Assembly (NCBI GenBank): GCA_002495685.1
Contig: DAGJ01000012.1
Coordinates: 14,994 to 78,993, forward strand
Length of the DNA: 64,000 nucleotides
From: Methanobrevibacter sp. UBA412
Lineage (GTDB): Archaea > Methanobacteriota > Methanobacteria > Methanobacteriales > Methanobacteriaceae
Direction of reading: 5' to 3'
Shown: piece by piece, positions 18,315 through 27,721 of the stretch
Layout: every line of letters begins with the position of its first letter
Numbering within the stretch: position 1 is the stretch's first letter
Position numbers and translations under genes: made by a program
The notes under the pieces: generated by a model
Database searches by the model: none
What the model was told of the DNA's origin: nothing
Seen by the model: only the letters and a program-made list of their open reading frames with translations

Positions 18315-18905
18315 ATGAAAATTGGAGAATTTGAATTGGAAACAGAAGATTTAGTATATATACCGTCAGATGATACTTTTCTTTTAGCTGAAAATCTTGA
18401 TATAAATTATGGTGATACTGTACTCGAAATTGGAACGGGAACAGGATTAGTAGCTATGTATGCGTCCCAATTAACAAATAAAATAACTGTTACGGATATT
18501 AATTTTAATGCATTGCAATTAGCTGAAAAAAATTTTAAAAAAAATAATATTGATAATATTGAAATAATTTTTGGAAATCTATTTGAACCATTGAAAAATA
18601 GAAAGTTTGATGTAATTTTATTCAACACTCCATATTTACCTACTTCTAATGATGAAATTTTAGACAATGATTTAAATTATGCTTTTGATGGTGGACCAGA
18701 TGGAAGAAAAGTCATAGACATATTCTTAAATCAGGTCAAAAATTATTTAAATGAAAATGGAAAATTACAGATGATTCAGTCATCTTTATCTGATATTGAT
18801 AAAACATTGCAAAAATTAGACCATAAAGGATTTATATCTGAAGTAGGTGCTAGTGAAAAATTCTTTTTTGAAGAAATAGTTTTAATAAATGGATACTTAA
18901 TTTAA
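18315..18905 (+). CDS. HemK2/Mtq2-type protein glutamine methyltransferase
   Basis: A 196-residue SAM methyltransferase with motif I EIGTGTGLVAMYA (about 37-49). The catalytic loop is FNTPYLPTS, an NTPY variant of the NPPY motif used by enzymes that methylate glutamine in release-factor GGQ loops. Short archaeal members without the N-terminal domain are the Mtq2 type, presumed to act on aRF1 with Trm112. Downstream of rsmA with GAGGAAT as Shine-Dalgarno. Confidence 0.85.
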   Translation: MKIGEFELETEDLVYIPSDDTFLLAENLDINYGDTVLEIGTGTGLVAMYASQLTNKITVTDINFNALQLAEKNFKKNNIDNIEIIFGNLFEPLKNRKFDVILFNTPYLPTSNDEILDNDLNYAFDGGPDGRKVIDIFLNQVKNYLNENGKLQMIQSSLSDIDKTLQKLDHKGFISEVGASEKFFFEEIVLINGYLI

Positions 18906-18927
18906 AAAAAAAATAAAAAAATAATAT

Positions 18928-19788
18928 TTATTGAATTTCACCATTAAATACTAATTTTGCTGGACCTTCCATGAAAACACCAATTTCATTATCTTCTTCA
19001 TAAATCTTAAATTTAAGATCCCCTCCAGGCAAATGAAGGAGAATATTCTCATTAAAAAAGCCTAATTTATAACCTGCAATAGCTGTAGAAGTTGCACCAG
19101 TACCACAAGCTAAAGTTACTCCTGCTCCTCTTTCCCAAGTTTTCATTTCTCCTTCATTAGGAGAAAAAACTTTAACAAAGTGAACATTTATTTTTTCAGG
19201 AAATACTTTATGACATTCTATAGCTGGACCGAACCTATTGATATCAACATTATTTAAGTCATCAACAAAGATGATTGCATGAGGATTTCCAACATTAATT
19301 GCAGTAACATTAAAATGTTCCCCATCAACAAGCAAATCTTGATTTAAAAATTCTTCCTGATTTGAAATCATTGGAATTTCATTTGTTTTAAATGTTGATA
19401 AGCCCATATTAACTTTAAATGATACAGGCTCATTATTTTCAACTTGAACCTCTAAAGTTAATATATTACACATAGTTTCTATTGTCATGGATTTTTTGTT
19501 GATTATATTATTTCGGTATACATAATCTCCGAAACAACGAATTCCATTTCCACACATTTCTGCCTCAGAACCATCGGGATTAAACATCCGATATCTTAAA
19601 TCTGCCTTTTCAGAGTTTGAAATAAATAGTAACCCATCAGATCCTACACCAAAATGTCTATCACAAAGAAATTTACATGCTTCGGGTTTATTTTGTTCTG
19701 AAATAATTTCTTCTTTTGTTTCATCAATGATTATAAAATCATTACCAATACCATGCATCTTTGAAAATTTTAATCCTTTTAAATCCAT
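18928..19788 (-). CDS. dapF: Diaminopimelate epimerase
   Basis: A 286-residue PLP-independent epimerase interconverting LL- and meso-diaminopimelate in lysine synthesis. The two catalytic cysteines are in EMCGNGIRCFGDY (Cys79) and LACGTGATSTA. The start is the ATG at 19788, preceded by GAGGTTAACA; an in-frame TTG at 19800 is less likely. It lies 15 bases after the lysA stop, forming a lysA-dapF operon. Confidence 0.95.
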   Translation of the reverse strand: MDLKGLKFSKMHGIGNDFIIIDETKEEIISEQNKPEACKFLCDRHFGVGSDGLLFISNSEKADLRYRMFNPDGSEAEMCGNGIRCFGDYVYRNNIINKKSMTIETMCNILTLEVQVENNEPVSFKVNMGLSTFKTNEIPMISNQEEFLNQDLLVDGEHFNVTAINVGNPHAIIFVDDLNNVDINRFGPAIECHKVFPEKINVHFVKVFSPNEGEMKTWERGAGVTLACGTGATSTAIAGYKLGFFNENILLHLPGGDLKFKIYEEDNEIGVFMEGPAKLVFNGEIQ

Positions 19789-19803
19789 TGTTAACCTCAA
19801 ATT

Positions 19804-21090
19804 TTAATTTTTTAAATGATCTGGAATAATCTGTTTATTAAATAAATCATCAAATTTTTCTTCTTCACGAACTAAGATAGGTTTTCCGTTACTTATAAGA
19901 ACTTCTGCAGGTAAAGGTCTAGAATTATAGTTAGATGCCATTGTAAAACCGTAAGCTCCTGCATTTAATATTCCTAATATATCTCCTTCTTGAATTTTTG
20001 GTAAAAATCTATCTCTTGCAAATAAATCTCCAGATTCACATACATTTCCAGCAACATCTACTTTTTCAACTGGGTCTTCATTCATTTTATTAGCTAAAAC
20101 TATATGGTGGTATGAACCGTACATAGTAGGTCTTAATAATGTGTTAAATCCTGCATCAGTTCCAATAAATTTCCTATAACTTTGTTTAACACTGTTAACA
20201 GATACTAATAAAACAGAAGCGTCTCCTACAATATATCTTCCAGGCTCTAAATATAATGTTGGTTCTTTCATATCATATTCTTGGAGTTTTTGTTTAAATA
20301 ACTCTACATTTTCTTTTGCAAAATTATCAATATCTAATAATTTTTCATCAGGTGTATATGGTATTCCTATGCCTCCACCAAAATCTATGAATTCGAAATC
20401 AATATCTGCTTCTTTATGTACTTTACCTGCAATATCCATTGTAGATTTAATTGCTAGTTTAAATGGTTCTGGATCTAAAATTCCAGACCCTATATGAGAA
20501 TGCATACCTACAGGATTAAATCCTAATTTTTTAGCTAATTTATATGCTTCAACTGCTTCAGTTTCCATTATACCAAATTTAGCCATTACTCCACCAGTAA
20601 TACAATGTTTATGATGTCCTGCTTCAACCATTGGATTAACTCTAAAAGATATTTTAGTACCATTAGGATTTATAACTTCAGCTAATCTTTTAAGAGCAGA
20701 CATAGAATCTATATTTAACACAACATCTTCATCTGCAACAAATTTCATTTCTTCATTTTTGATATTGTTTCCAGTGAAAAGAATTTTATCAGAAGAAAAT
20801 CCTAATTTTTTACATGTATAAACTTCACCTGGAGATACAGTATCTATGCAGCAACCTTCATCTTTTAAAATAGACATTACCGCGAGGTTAGTATTCGCTT
20901 TACATGCATAAAATACCTTGAAATCTTTATAATATTTTGAAAATGCATTATAAAATCTTTGATAATTTTCTCTTATTCTGTTTTCATCAATAACATATAA
21001 AGGAGTGCCAAATTCTTTTACTATATCGCAAACATCTGCACCACCAATAGTTAAATGGTTTTTTTCATTAGTTTTAATATTTAAATCCAT
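19804..21090 (-). CDS. lysA: Diaminopimelate decarboxylase
   Basis: A 428-residue fold-III PLP enzyme converting meso-diaminopimelate to lysine. The PLP Lys is at 64 (FYACKANTN). HSHIGSGI, the phosphate-binding GGGIGIPY and the cross-subunit [11 protein letters not shown] are all present. In Methanobacteriales lysine is also used in the pseudomurein peptide. GGAG Shine-Dalgarno. The long upstream region contains a spaced inverted repeat. Confidence 0.96.
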   Translation of the reverse strand: MDLNIKTNEKNHLTIGGADVCDIVKEFGTPLYVIDENRIRENYQRFYNAFSKYYKDFKVFYACKANTNLAVMSILKDEGCCIDTVSPGEVYTCKKLGFSSDKILFTGNNIKNEEMKFVADEDVVLNIDSMSALKRLAEVINPNGTKISFRVNPMVEAGHHKHCITGGVMAKFGIMETEAVEAYKLAKKLGFNPVGMHSHIGSGILDPEPFKLAIKSTMDIAGKVHKEADIDFEFIDFGGGIGIPYTPDEKLLDIDNFAKENVELFKQKLQEYDMKEPTLYLEPGRYIVGDASVLLVSVNSVKQSYRKFIGTDAGFNTLLRPTMYGSYHHIVLANKMNEDPVEKVDVAGNVCESGDLFARDRFLPKIQEGDILGILNAGAYGFTMASNYNSRPLPAEVLISNGKPILVREEEKFDDLFNKQIIPDHLKN

Positions 21091-21527
21091 GATTTAACTC
21101 CAAAGTGTATTTAAATTAATTATTATTTTTTGAATATTTAACTAGATTCAATATAATATTCATTATTAAAAAAATTTATTGTTATTATTATATATAATTA
21201 ATCTCGGAATAAATTAATAAAATTTATAAAAATTCAATTAACTTTTTCAATACGGTATGTTCTTAAATTTAATTTAAGTCATATTAAATTTCATATTAGA
21301 AATTTATTTCTTTATAATGGTTTAAATATAAATTTAACAAAAAAATATATTTTAGAACATCACGTATAAACTAAATTTTTAATTAATAATAAGTAAAAAT
21401 AAAATATTCTAAAAATTAAAGATAATTTATCTATTTAACGAACAATAAATAAATCAATGAAGAGAATTTTAAAAATAAAATATGTGAATTTTTTTGAAAA
21501 AAAATGAATTATATAGTGTGATAAATT
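21091..21527. other. Divergent non-coding region between lysA and a Nudix gene
   Basis: A 437-base gap without a credible gene. On the minus strand AATTATATATAATAA (about 21189-21203) is a candidate lysA TATA element. TTTAAATATAAAT (about 21320-21332) could serve the plus-strand gene. Two inverted 14-base arms occur at 21250-21263 and 21354-21367. A weakly structured AT-rich stretch fills the rest. Confidence 0.4.
21250..21367. repeat. Long-spaced inverted repeat upstream of lysA
   Basis: ATACGGTATGTTCT (21250-21263) and AGAACATCACGTAT (21354-21367) are inverted copies matching at 12 of 14 positions. The centres are 104 bases apart, about ten helical turns. The ATGTTCT half resembles the arms of the inverted repeat at 31642-31663 before fprA. 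Confidence 0.5.
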
Positions 21528-21929
21528 ATGGTAAAACCTTACGGATTAACAATGAGAGGAATTGTAAAAAAAGACGATGAAATTTTACTCATAAAAAGAC
21601 ATTCTAAATCTAAAACTGGAGCATGTCAATGGGAACTTCCTGGAGGAAAAGTTGAAAAATGTGAATTCTTTGATGAAGCACTAATTAGAGAATTTAAAGA
21701 AGAAACAAATTTAAATGTAAGATTAGGAGATTTTTATGAGGCTATACAACAAGATTTTATCAATAGACGAACTGTACAAATAATTATTTATGTAATTCCT
21801 GAAAATTGGGAAGTTAAAATAAGTAATGAACATGAAGATTATACTTGGGCAGATATAAAAAAAATAAAAACATTAAATATTACAGAAGGATTAAAAAAGT
21901 TATTAGAAAAAAAGAATTGGGTAATTTAA
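21528..21929 (+). CDS. Nudix hydrolase
   Basis: A 133-residue Nudix protein with the box GGKVEKCEFFDEALIREF followed by KEETNL (about residues 39-62). It resembles MutT-type nucleotide pyrophosphohydrolases (MRGIVKKDDEILLIKRHSKS at the N-terminus), but the substrate is not determined by sequence. GTGAT Shine-Dalgarno just before the ATG. It converges on argD. Confidence 0.85.
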   Translation: MVKPYGLTMRGIVKKDDEILLIKRHSKSKTGACQWELPGGKVEKCEFFDEALIREFKEETNLNVRLGDFYEAIQQDFINRRTVQIIIYVIPENWEVKISNEHEDYTWADIKKIKTLNITEGLKKLLEKKNWVI

Positions 21930-21951
21930 AACATTTATATTTTTTTAATGT

Positions 21952-23127
21952 TTAATTAATATTTGAAAATACCTCATCTAATAATGGAATCATTTTATCA
22001 ACATCAGATTTAGAAATTAAAAGTGGTGGAGCAAATCTTAAAACATTACCGGCAGTACAATTAATTAATACTCTTCTTTTTCTCATTTCATCAACAATTT
22101 CTCCACCAGGCATATTTAATTCAATACCTATTAATAATCCTAATCCTCGTACTTCAGTTATAAAATCATATTTAGATTTTAATTCTAAAAATTTATTTTT
22201 TAAGTATTTTCCAACTTCCTCTGCATTTTCAGATAATTTTTTTTCAATAATTTCATCAACTGCAGCATTAGCTGCAGCACAAGATAATGGATTTCCTCCA
22301 AAGGTAGATCCATGATCCCCTGGAACAAAACCTTCAGACACTTTATTTGAGGTTAAAGTTGCACCTATAGGAACTCCTCCACCTAAACCCTTAGCAAGAG
22401 AAATTATATCTGGTTTAATATCAAAGTATTGTGAAGCTAATATTTTTCCAGTTCTTCCTAAACCAGTTTGAACCTCATCAATAATTAATAAAACATCTTT
22501 TTCTTTACAATAAGCATCCAATTCTTCAAAATATCCTTCAGGAGCCATGTTTAACCCGCCTTCACCTTGAATTATTTCAATCAATACAGCTGCAGTATTA
22601 TCATCTATAGCTCCTTTCATCGCATTCATATCACCAAAATTTACATGTTTAAAACCAGGAGGTAATGGTTTAAATGGTAATTTATATTGATCTTGACCAG
22701 TCGCAGTAACTGTTAACATTGTTCTTCCATGAAAAGAATTATAAGTTGCAACAATATCCCCTTTTCCGGTGTATTTTCTTGCTAATTTAATAGCAGCCTC
22801 ATTTGCTTCAGCACCACTATTTGAAAAGAATACTTTATCTAATCCTGAAAATTCTGCAATTTTTTTAGATAAAATAGCTGCAGGTTCATTATAGTATATA
22901 TTAGAACAATGAATCATTTTTTCAGCTTGAGTTTTAATAGCATTTACCACTTTATCATCAGTTTGTCCAACATTATTAACTGCTATACCTGCAAAAAAAT
23001 CTAAATATTCATTCCCGTCTATATCATAAACAAATTGTCCATGACCATGATCTAAGGCTATAGGTTGTCTCCCATAAGTATGCATTATATGTTTATCATA
23101 TGTATCAATAATTTCATCAGTATTCAT
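21952..23127 (-). CDS. argD: Acetylornithine aminotransferase
   Basis: A 391-residue class III PLP aminotransferase. The PLP Lys is at 246 (LAKGLGGGVP); SGAEANEAAIK, LLIIDEVQTGLGRTG and HGSTFGGNPL are the other landmarks. It makes N-acetylornithine for arginine. Since lysine here goes via diaminopimelate, it might also act as succinyl-diaminopimelate aminotransferase, as bifunctional ArgD enzymes do (inference). GAGGAAT Shine-Dalgarno. Confidence 0.92.
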   Translation of the reverse strand: MNTDEIIDTYDKHIMHTYGRQPIALDHGHGQFVYDIDGNEYLDFFAGIAVNNVGQTDDKVVNAIKTQAEKMIHCSNIYYNEPAAILSKKIAEFSGLDKVFFSNSGAEANEAAIKLARKYTGKGDIVATYNSFHGRTMLTVTATGQDQYKLPFKPLPPGFKHVNFGDMNAMKGAIDDNTAAVLIEIIQGEGGLNMAPEGYFEELDAYCKEKDVLLIIDEVQTGLGRTGKILASQYFDIKPDIISLAKGLGGGVPIGATLTSNKVSEGFVPGDHGSTFGGNPLSCAAANAAVDEIIEKKLSENAEEVGKYLKNKFLELKSKYDFITEVRGLGLLIGIELNMPGGEIVDEMRKRRVLINCTAGNVLRFAPPLLISKSDVDKMIPLLDEVFSNIN

Positions 23128-23269
23128 ATTATTCCTCTTAAAATATTTTTTTTAATATTATTAGTAAATCATAAAATTAGTTTATTATAATAAAATGTGA
23201 TTATAAATTATGTTTTTTAAAGTATAAATAAGTACAATTATAAATTTAAATTATGTATGAGTTGATTTT

Positions 23270-24310
23270 ATGGTGAATGTAAGATTAGGTAAATCTGAAA
23301 TAGTAGTAAATAAAAATGGGTTTGGAGCATTACCAATTCAAAGAGTTCCAATGAAAGAAAGTATTAAAATAATTCAAAAAGCTTACGAAGGAGGTATAAA
23401 TTATTATGATACTGCCCGTGCTTATACTGACAGTGAAAAAAAGTTAGGTATAGCTCTTAATAATGTCAGAGATAAAGTTGTAATTGCTTCTAAAACAAGG
23501 GCTTTAAATGTCGAAGATTTTTGGAAAGATTTAAATCAAAGCCTTAAAGAATTACAAACTGATTATATAGATTTATATCAGTTCCATAATCCCCCATTTG
23601 TCCCAAAACTTAATGATAATACTGGTCTTTATGAAGCAATGATTGAAGCTAAAGAAAAAGGATTCATAAAACATATAGGAATTACATTTCATAAGTTGAA
23701 TTTGGCAGATGAAGCTATAAATAGTGGTTTATATGAAACATTACAATTCCCTTTTTCTTATTTAAGTGGAAAAGAAGATTTAAATATAATTAAATCATGC
23801 AAAAAAGAAGATGTAGGATTCATTGCAATGAAAGCTTTTTCAGGTGGATTAATTACCAATGGATATGCTAGTTTTGGATTTATGGAAAAATATGATAATG
23901 TTTTACCAATTTGGGGAATACAAAAGGAAAAAGAATTAGATGAAGCCCTTAATAATTTAAAATCTCCTGTTAAATTAAATAAAAAATTAATCGAAGATAT
24001 AAATAATGATAAAAAAGATTTAATTGGGGAATTTTGTAGAGGATGTGGATATTGTTCTCCTTGTTCTGTTGATATCAAAATATTTATGTGTGCAAGAATG
24101 TCATTATTTTTAAGACGTTTCCCCCCGGAGTTATATTTAACTGAAGATAATCAGAAGATGATGAAACAAATCGAGGAATGTACACATTGTAATAAATGTA
24201 AAGAAAGATGTCCATATGAATTGGATATCCCTACTCTCCTAAAAGAAAATTATGAAGATTACAAAAACATAATAGATGGAAAAACAAAAGTTAGTTATGT
24301 AAAAGAATAA
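23270..24310 (+). CDS. Aldo/keto reductase with C-terminal iron-sulfur domain
   Basis: A 346-residue protein. Residues 1-240 are an aldo/keto reductase barrel (YYDTARAYTDSEKKLG with the catalytic Asp and Tyr, VVIASKTRA with the Lys, YQFHNPP with the His). The remainder carries two Cys groups, CRGCGYCSPC with a later FMCAR and CTHCNKCKERCP, suited to [4Fe-4S] clusters. Such fusions are common in methanogens and clostridia; the substrate is unknown. TTGAT is the probable Shine-Dalgarno. Confidence 0.88.
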   Translation: MVNVRLGKSEIVVNKNGFGALPIQRVPMKESIKIIQKAYEGGINYYDTARAYTDSEKKLGIALNNVRDKVVIASKTRALNVEDFWKDLNQSLKELQTDYIDLYQFHNPPFVPKLNDNTGLYEAMIEAKEKGFIKHIGITFHKLNLADEAINSGLYETLQFPFSYLSGKEDLNIIKSCKKEDVGFIAMKAFSGGLITNGYASFGFMEKYDNVLPIWGIQKEKELDEALNNLKSPVKLNKKLIEDINNDKKDLIGEFCRGCGYCSPCSVDIKIFMCARMSLFLRRFPPELYLTEDNQKMMKQIEECTHCNKCKERCPYELDIPTLLKENYEDYKNIIDGKTKVSYVKE

Positions 24311-24383
24311 AATTAGATTAATTTATATAGATTAATTTAATATATAAAAAATATAATTAAAAAATATTTAAAGAGTTAAAAAA

Positions 24384-24812
24384 ATGAAAACTGCAACTAT
24401 AGAAACAGAAAAAGGAAATATTATATTAGAATTATTTCCCAATGAAGCACCAGGAACCGTAGCAAATTTTGAAAAACTTGCAAATTCAGAATTTTATGAT
24501 GGCTTAACTTTTCATAGAGTTATTCCAGATTTTGTAATACAAGGTGGAGATCCAAATGGTAATGGAACAGGTGGACCTGGATACACAATTAAATGTGAAA
24601 CTGAAGGAAATCCTCATAAACATGGCGTAGGAGCATTATCTATGGCTCATGCAGGTAAAGATACTGGAGGAAGCCAATTTTTCATAACTCATTCTCCTCA
24701 ACCTCATCTTGATGGTGTACACACTGTATTTGGAAAAGTTATTGAAGGTATGGATGTAGTAAATGCTATAGAACAAGGAGATGTCATGAATAAAGTAAGA
24801 GTTAAAGGATAA
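24384..24812 (+). CDS. Cyclophilin-type peptidyl-prolyl cis-trans isomerase
   Basis: A 142-residue single-domain cyclophilin with [21 protein letters not shown] and [21 protein letters not shown], which include the catalytic Arg and the peptide-binding Phe, Gln and His residues. No signal peptide, so cytoplasmic; it assists proline isomerisation in folding. Follows the aldo/keto reductase at 73 bases. No strong Shine-Dalgarno (AAGAGTTAA). Confidence 0.95.
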   Translation: MKTATIETEKGNIILELFPNEAPGTVANFEKLANSEFYDGLTFHRVIPDFVIQGGDPNGNGTGGPGYTIKCETEGNPHKHGVGALSMAHAGKDTGGSQFFITHSPQPHLDGVHTVFGKVIEGMDVVNAIEQGDVMNKVRVKG

Positions 24813-24862
24813 AATCCTTTACAAAACTCTTTTTTATTATAAGATATTTTAAAAAAATATTT

Positions 24863-25627
24863 TTATAAAAAATCTTTTAAATCCATATTAATTAATTTAT
24901 AATAAGTTTTATGTGATCGAACAACATCTTCCATAGTTATATTTTTATCTTCTCTTTTTACTGCACTAGAAGCAGCTAAAAATATTAATAAATAATTTTC
25001 TGTTAAATTAAATCTAGTATTGTACATATCCATATTCTTAGAATTAACATTTGTAATATTATTTCTAATATTTTGAATTTTACTAAAAAGTTTTTTACTT
25101 TTTTTATCCCATTTTATAGTCTTTAATTTGTCATAAAAATTTTGAGTAGGTGGAGTATAATCTAAATCTTGATTAAATTCATCAAATAAAACCATTACTT
25201 TATCCATTAAGTTAAATATTCTTTCAACACGAACTAAGTGAGATGATTTAACATTACAAATAGTAGATAATAATGTAAATGTACTAATAAACATAGTATA
25301 TATTATTAAGTCCCCATGTAATGAGGGCAAATAAATTAAAGGCTTACTTAAAACAGAAGCATAAGTTAATTGAGGATATTTGTTAGAAAATGATTCATTA
25401 TTAGATGAATTTTTATCAACGGAAATATTTAGTCTCTCATAATCTTTTTCTGCAGTATTTTTAGCTTCTTTAAAAATTTTTAAGTAAATCTCACAACCAA
25501 ATAAGTTTTTAGTATGTTCTAAAATATTGGATAATCCTTGAATATTGCCAAATTCCTGTTTAATTTTTTTAATTTGGTTGATAGTATAATTTTTTTCATC
25601 TGAAATGGAGTAATTAATATCTTTCAT
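24863..25627 (-). CDS. Hypothetical protein, third gene of the hisF-ogg operon
   Basis: I do not recognise a family. The product has 254 residues and is largely helical and charged. There is a hydrophobic stretch around 107-127 (LIIYTMFISTFTLLSTICNV), more likely a buried helix than a proven membrane span. The C-terminus contains NLTENYLLIFLAASSAVKRE. No catalytic motif or metal site stands out. It follows the 8-oxoguanine glycosylase gene after only 16 bases, with AGGAAATTAT as Shine-Dalgarno, so it is cotranscribed. The neighbourhood hints at DNA repair but does not prove it. Confidence 0.7.
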   Translation of the reverse strand: MKDINYSISDEKNYTINQIKKIKQEFGNIQGLSNILEHTKNLFGCEIYLKIFKEAKNTAEKDYERLNISVDKNSSNNESFSNKYPQLTYASVLSKPLIYLPSLHGDLIIYTMFISTFTLLSTICNVKSSHLVRVERIFNLMDKVMVLFDEFNQDLDYTPPTQNFYDKLKTIKWDKKSKKLFSKIQNIRNNITNVNSKNMDMYNTRFNLTENYLLIFLAASSAVKREDKNITMEDVVRSHKTYYKLINMDLKDFL

Positions 25628-25643
25628 ATAATTTCCTACTTAA

Positions 25644-26618
25644 TTAAATTTTAGTTAATTTATCCATTAAACCAGATTTACGAGCATAATGAAAAAGGTA
25701 TAATTGTGCATATCCTGCATAATCTCCAAATTTATCCATTCCAAAATCACGAACTTTATTGGCAGAGATATCTTCACCATTAAAGTAAAGATTAGATATT
25801 ATTCTTTTTATCCATACATCAGAAGGAAAAGCTTCTTTAAAACCAAAACCATATAATAAAATACAATCCGCAACTTTAGGGCCAACACCTGGAATTTTTA
25901 TAATAGTTTGAAATGCTTCATCATATTCCATTTTAAATATATCATTATAATTTAGTTGATTTGTAAATATATCTGAAGTTTTTTTCATATATTTAGCCCT
26001 ATAACCCACACCACATGATTTAAGATTATTAACACAACATTCAATCTCTGTATGATGGTTTAATGCTTCATATTCTTCTAAATCATCTTCATAAACTTTA
26101 GATAAAGTTGAGGGAGTAGGAAATGTGAAAAAATTTCCAGAAGGAAATAAGATTTCTTTACCCCATTTGTAATTGATTTGAGAAATAGATTTAGTCCAAC
26201 GATTAATTGAATTATTAGCACTGCAAATAGATGAAATAATACATTCAAAAGGATTTTTAGCTAAAAATAGGCGTAACCCATTACAAAATTTTATAGAATC
26301 AATTAATTTAGAATCCATCATTAAAAACTTGTAAAATTTATCTAAATCAAAATCTAAATTATATATTTTAACAATTTCAGAACATATTTCTTTTTCTAAC
26401 GATTTTTTATTAATGGATGAATCTAAATTTAATGGTAATTCATAATTTAAATTGAATGATTTAAAATTCTTTTGGGATAATTTTATAAGCACAGGAGATT
26501 CTTTTAAAATTAATAAACTTTGATACTCACCTTCCTCATTTATAACCCATGGAGGTTGTGAAGTTTGACCAGATGATTGAGTTAATTCCAAATTTATTAA
26601 TTTATTAAATTTCATCAT
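25644..26618 (-). CDS. ogg: 8-oxoguanine DNA glycosylase/AP lyase (OGG1-like)
   Basis: A 324-residue HhH-GPD glycosylase that removes oxidised guanine from DNA. The hairpin is IPGVGPKVADC with catalytic Lys248, and PSDVWIKRI supplies catalytic Asp267, matching Lys249 and Asp268 of human OGG1. An N-terminal TATA-binding-like domain (about 1-115) is also as in OGG1. It fits the oxygen-exposure theme of the window. It starts 12 bases after hisF, behind GGATGTTAAA. Confidence 0.9.
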   Translation of the reverse strand: MMKFNKLINLELTQSSGQTSQPPWVINEEGEYQSLLILKESPVLIKLSQKNFKSFNLNYELPLNLDSSINKKSLEKEICSEIVKIYNLDFDLDKFYKFLMMDSKLIDSIKFCNGLRLFLAKNPFECIISSICSANNSINRWTKSISQINYKWGKEILFPSGNFFTFPTPSTLSKVYEDDLEEYEALNHHTEIECCVNNLKSCGVGYRAKYMKKTSDIFTNQLNYNDIFKMEYDEAFQTIIKIPGVGPKVADCILLYGFGFKEAFPSDVWIKRIISNLYFNGEDISANKVRDFGMDKFGDYAGYAQLYLFHYARKSGLMDKLTKI

Positions 26619-26630
26619 TTTAACATCCTA

Positions 26631-27455
26631 TTACATACGAACATTAACACCATGTTCTTTTAAATATTTTTTTACAACTGGAACAGGATATTCATTAAAA
26701 TGGAATATACTTGCAGCTAAAGCAGCACTTGCATTAGCAATTGTAAATGCTTCTTTAATATGTTCAGGTGTTCCAACTCCTCCAGAAGCTATTACAGGAA
26801 TATCCACATTATCATTTATAGCTTTTGTAAGATCTAAATCGTAACCATCTTTAGTTCCATCACCATCCATAGAAGTCAATAATATTTCACCTGCCCCTTT
26901 CTCTTGACATTTTTGAGCCCAAGAAATTGCATCAATACCAGTAAATTCTCTACCTCCATATATACTACAATCAAACCAACAAAGACCTTTATCTGTTTCT
27001 ATTACATTCTTATCAAGTGCTTGAGTTTCATCATCAATATATCTTCTTTTAGCATCTATACCTATGACTACTGCTTGGGAACCCACAACTTCAGCAGCTT
27101 CGGTTAAAAGATTAGGATTATGAATAGCTGCAGTATTTGTAGAACATTTATCCGCTCCAGCTTTAAGCATATTTACATAATCTTCTACTTTACGTATTCC
27201 TCCACCTACACATATAGGGATGAAAACATTCTCAGTTAATCTTTCAATAACTTCTTTCATGGTCCCTCTTCTTTCATGAGAAGCTGTTATATCCAGTATA
27301 ACTATTTCATCAGCACCATCTTCATAATAGCGAGTAGCTAATTCTACAGGATTACCTGCATAACGAATTTGTTTAAATTCAACCCCTTTAACAACTCTAC
27401 CTTCTGGAATCTGTAAATCACAATCTAAACATGGAATAATTCTTTTAGTTAACAT
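26631..27455 (-). CDS. hisF: Imidazole glycerol phosphate synthase subunit HisF
   Basis: A 274-residue TIM barrel that cyclises the ammonia supplied by HisH, yielding imidazole glycerol phosphate and AICAR. It starts [15 protein letters not shown], with the first catalytic Asp at 11; [24 protein letters not shown] and IASGGVG are phosphate-binding loops. The ATG at 27455 has an AGGGAGTATTTA Shine-Dalgarno; the longer frame adds 11 unlikely residues. First gene of hisF-ogg-unknown. Confidence 0.95.
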   Translation of the reverse strand: MLTKRIIPCLDCDLQIPEGRVVKGVEFKQIRYAGNPVELATRYYEDGADEIVILDITASHERRGTMKEVIERLTENVFIPICVGGGIRKVEDYVNMLKAGADKCSTNTAAIHNPNLLTEAAEVVGSQAVVIGIDAKRRYIDDETQALDKNVIETDKGLCWFDCSIYGGREFTGIDAISWAQKCQEKGAGEILLTSMDGDGTKDGYDLDLTKAINDNVDIPVIASGGVGTPEHIKEAFTIANASAALAASIFHFNEYPVPVVKKYLKEHGVNVRM

Positions 27456-27629
27456 TAAATACTCCCTTAATAATATCTTTTTATACATTTAATTTTAAAA
27501 AATTACAATCTTTATAAAAATTACAGTATTATATAATATGTTTTGATATTTAAAAAATACTAAGGATTTATTAATAATAAAAATTAAATTATTTAATAGT
27601 ATTATATTTTTAATATAATATTAAATAAT

Positions 27630-27703
27630 GGTCCTATGGTCTAGCCTGGAATGACGCGGGACTTCGGATCCCGAGATCGGGGGTTCAAATCCCCCTAGGT
27701 CCG
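27630..27703 (+). tRNA. tRNA-Arg (anticodon TCG)
   Basis: A complete cloverleaf is visible. The anticodon stem is CGGGA/TCCCG (27657-27661 and 27669-27673), with loop CTTCGGA and anticodon TCG at 27664-27666, reading CGA and related Arg codons. The T-arm is GGGGG-TTCAAAT-CCCCC and the D-arm GTC...GAC. The acceptor stem GGTCCTA/TAGGTCC has a U-U mismatch at position 3-70. The discriminator is G73; CCA is not encoded. It is followed by T7 (27705-27711) as terminator. Confidence 0.95.
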
Positions 27704-27704
27704 T

Positions 27705-27711
27705 CTTTTTT
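27705..27711 (+). terminator. T7 terminator after tRNA-Arg
   Basis: A run of seven T begins two bases after the tRNA discriminator, typical for archaeal tRNA genes. Confidence 0.6.
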
Positions 27712-27721
27712 TATTAAATAT

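Noticed and set aside
27630..27703. tRNA-Arg as a pseudogene because of the U-U mismatch
   Set aside because: All other arms pair well, the anticodon loop is normal, and a T7 terminator follows, so it is probably functional.
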